64,000 nt of DNA, from NCBI GenBank assembly GCA_030272585.1, contig BSYQ01000001.1, positions 5,952,001 through 6,016,000 on the forward strand, in the 5' to 3' direction. Every line of letters begins with the position of its first letter. Within the stretch, counting starts at the first letter, position 1. This stretch comes from Bryopsis sp. KO-2023 (Eukaryota; Chlorophyta; Ulvophyceae; Bryopsidales; Bryopsidaceae). Under the pieces are notes generated by a model that saw only the letters and a list, made by a program, of their open reading frames with translations, ran no database searches and was not told where the DNA came from. This document shows positions 62,391 to 64,000 of the stretch, in pieces. The position numbers and the translations under genes are program-made.

Positions 62391-64000
62391 ATGGTGATCG
62401 CAGAGTTCAGCTTGGATGCATTTCCTGCAACAGGTGGATTCACATAAGCTTTCTTCAATGTATCTCACAAGCGTGTCAGCAGTAACACGTGTTCGGACGA
62501 TTTGGTTGGCGCCAAGCTTGGGAAATGCAGATCTATATACTTGATTTATTATGAATCTGCTCACAGCTTTACAGAATTAATCCAAATCCTTTTTCTGAAA
62601 CAGTTTTTCCTGTGATGTCTGGAAATGTTTGGAAAATGACAGGCTTCCTCCTTTTTGCCCTCTCTATGCAATCTAGAACAATTGAAGAATCTGTGCGGCC
62701 TTCCATTTGGCTTGACTCTGCAACCTTTTGCACGGGCTCCACATTTGGCGGTCGATAAAGAAGCCAAGAAACAAACCTCCAGTCAACTTCCAAGATGTTC
62801 TGAGTGCTACTCGTAAGTCCTGTTCCCAAACTCACCTGCTGACGTGAATATCATTTCAACACATTTTCTTTTGCCTTTCCCAGTCAGTTTTCTTGTTTGC
62901 TTAGAGGTGGGAATGTCCAATCTGGTTTCATAATTCATATGTTTTGCTAACAGTCGTTCTCCAAACTTGTTTCCTGTATGTAGGTACATCAATGCTTACT
63001 GTGGGGTTGACCGGGATGGATTCACTTGCTCATTGTGTGGAACTTACAACCCATTCTCGATCACTTCAAAATTGAGGTATTTCCTGACCACACAAAAACC
63101 AGACCATGGCATCATGTACGGATACCTTCGGTTAGTGACCTCAGCTTTTCAAGTCAAACTTTAGCAAGATGATCGTACCACTTTCCTCCCTACCCGTCCA
63201 GGTACTGCCGACCGGGTGTGCCTGCAGCGAGTCTTCCCGAGTTGTGTACAAATTTGATAGAGGTCGAATGTGAAGAGCCGATACGTGAGGAGGAGGAGGA
63301 GGAACATGATTCCGATGCCCTTCAGGTGGTGATCTTGGTTTTTGCTGAGAAAAATTCCACTCCCCATGAATTAAATATCTACGTAGTGTGTATCTTGCCC
63401 AACTGTGCTGCAGTGCGAATCGGTGGGGGAGAATATTGTCTACAGCAATGGATTCAGTTTTTTCCAACTTTCTTGGTGTTAATATACTTGCAAAAAAAAA
63501 TGCAATCGATTTGTTTCGATTCTGTCCTTTTTGGCATTCAGTGGAGCTTGCCTGAGGGGGTTCCAGTATACATTGCATTGGTGGACACAGTGTGTTCCAA
63601 CGAGTTTTTGGACTGTGTGAAAACGGCGTTGGCTGCAGCACTGGAGGCAATGCCAGCTTCTGCTATGTTTGGACTGATCAGCTTCGATGACCGGGTGAGA
63701 AGGAGTTGGACTTAAGGCTGGACGTTGAGGACTGTCTTAGTTTTCCCATCCAATTTTGCTGAAAGTTTTTTTAGAAGCAGGTTAGCATCACTCAAGTCAC
63801 AATGGCCAACTGAGGATATATTCACAATGCTACTTTTTGGAGCTGGATTAAGTACTTCAATTGACGGAATGCTTTTCACGGGACTTAACTGTGTTGAAAA
63901 GCAAGGATATCATGCTGTGAATTCTTCTTGGCTAGGTCAGAATGTTCGACGCCAAGGGTCCAGTTCCTGTTTGCAAGTCTATCGGTGTTATGGATGATGG
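62391..64000 (+). CDS. Sec23/Sec24-related protein, plant type (3' partial)
   Basis: Exons at about 62391-62433, 62679-62812, 62983-63081, 63201-63325, 63541-63692 and 63938-64000 join in phase. MVIAEFSLDAFPAT opens the protein, then LCGLPFGLTLQPFARAPHLA. The zinc finger is split between exons: LPRCSECYS-YINAYC and GFTCSLCGTYNPFS, a four-cysteine Sec23/24 finger (CxxC, CxxC). An acidic linker (IREEEEEEHDSD) precedes the trunk-like domain: PVYIALVDTVCSNEFLDCVK, AALEAMPASAMFGLISFDD, then MFDAKGPVPVCKS. This is the layout of the divergent plant sec23/sec24 transport family protein (Arabidopsis At2g27460 as I recall), distinct from canonical COPII Sec23 and Sec24. The gene runs off the right edge. 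Confidence 0.85.

Overview
This is nuclear DNA from an intron-rich eukaryote using the standard genetic code. About 21 protein-coding genes are packed into 64 kb with GT-AG introns, mostly about 80-400 bases. The gene set points to a primary-plastid lineage, most likely a green alga or early streptophyte. It includes a plastid M48 peptidase of the PGM48 type whose N-terminus shows no obvious signal peptide, a PRMT10-type arginine methyltransferase, a VIM/ORTHRUS-type RING-SRA-RING ligase, an SDP6-type glycerol-3-phosphate dehydrogenase, a plant-type Sec23/Sec24-related protein and an MTA1-type DNA N6-adenine methyltransferase. The lineage call is inference from protein resemblance recalled from memory; no database search was run.

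Layout from left to right: UTP11 (+, 5' end missing); a multi-GAF protein (+); MON2 (-); SCYL1-like pseudokinase (+); PGM48-like plastid peptidase (+); YAE1-like (-); TAF8 (+); proteasome ATPase RPT3 (-); PEX14 (+); an unrecognised coiled-coil protein (-); a DHHC palmitoyltransferase (+); mitochondrial FAD-glycerol-3-phosphate dehydrogenase (-); a tiny two-helix membrane protein (+); an unrecognised all-helical protein (+); VIM/UHRF-like ligase (-); a gene-poor 2.6 kb stretch; an hnRNP-like two-RRM protein (-); MTA1-like methyltransferase (-); COG4 (-); PRMT10 (+); a probable plastid membrane protein (-); and a Sec23/Sec24-related protein (+) running off the right edge.

The dominant organisation is alternating strands. 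Seven or eight head-to-head pairs share upstream regions of about 70-310 bases (MON2/SCYL1, YAE1/TAF8, RPT3/PEX14, coiled-coil/DHHC, G3P dehydrogenase/small protein, COG4/PRMT10, plastid membrane protein/Sec23-24-like), and seven tail-to-tail pairs have 200-640 bases between stop codons. Functionally these are housekeeping genes. Golgi and vesicle traffic (MON2, SCYL1, COG4, Sec23/24-like) and chromatin or transcription (TAF8, VIM, MTA1, PRMT10) are each represented several times, but nothing shows operon-like coupling.

I found no virus-derived element, LINE, SINE, DNA transposon, rRNA, tRNA or CRISPR array. Repeats are limited to short tandem duplications, microsatellites and one intronic inverted repeat. 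No clearly new biological system is visible. The best leads are the MTA1-type enzyme, the VIM-like ligase with a CUE-like tail, the GAF array with no effector domain, a possible 28-base intron, and two or three proteins I cannot name. Exon edges were read by eye and may be off by a few bases.
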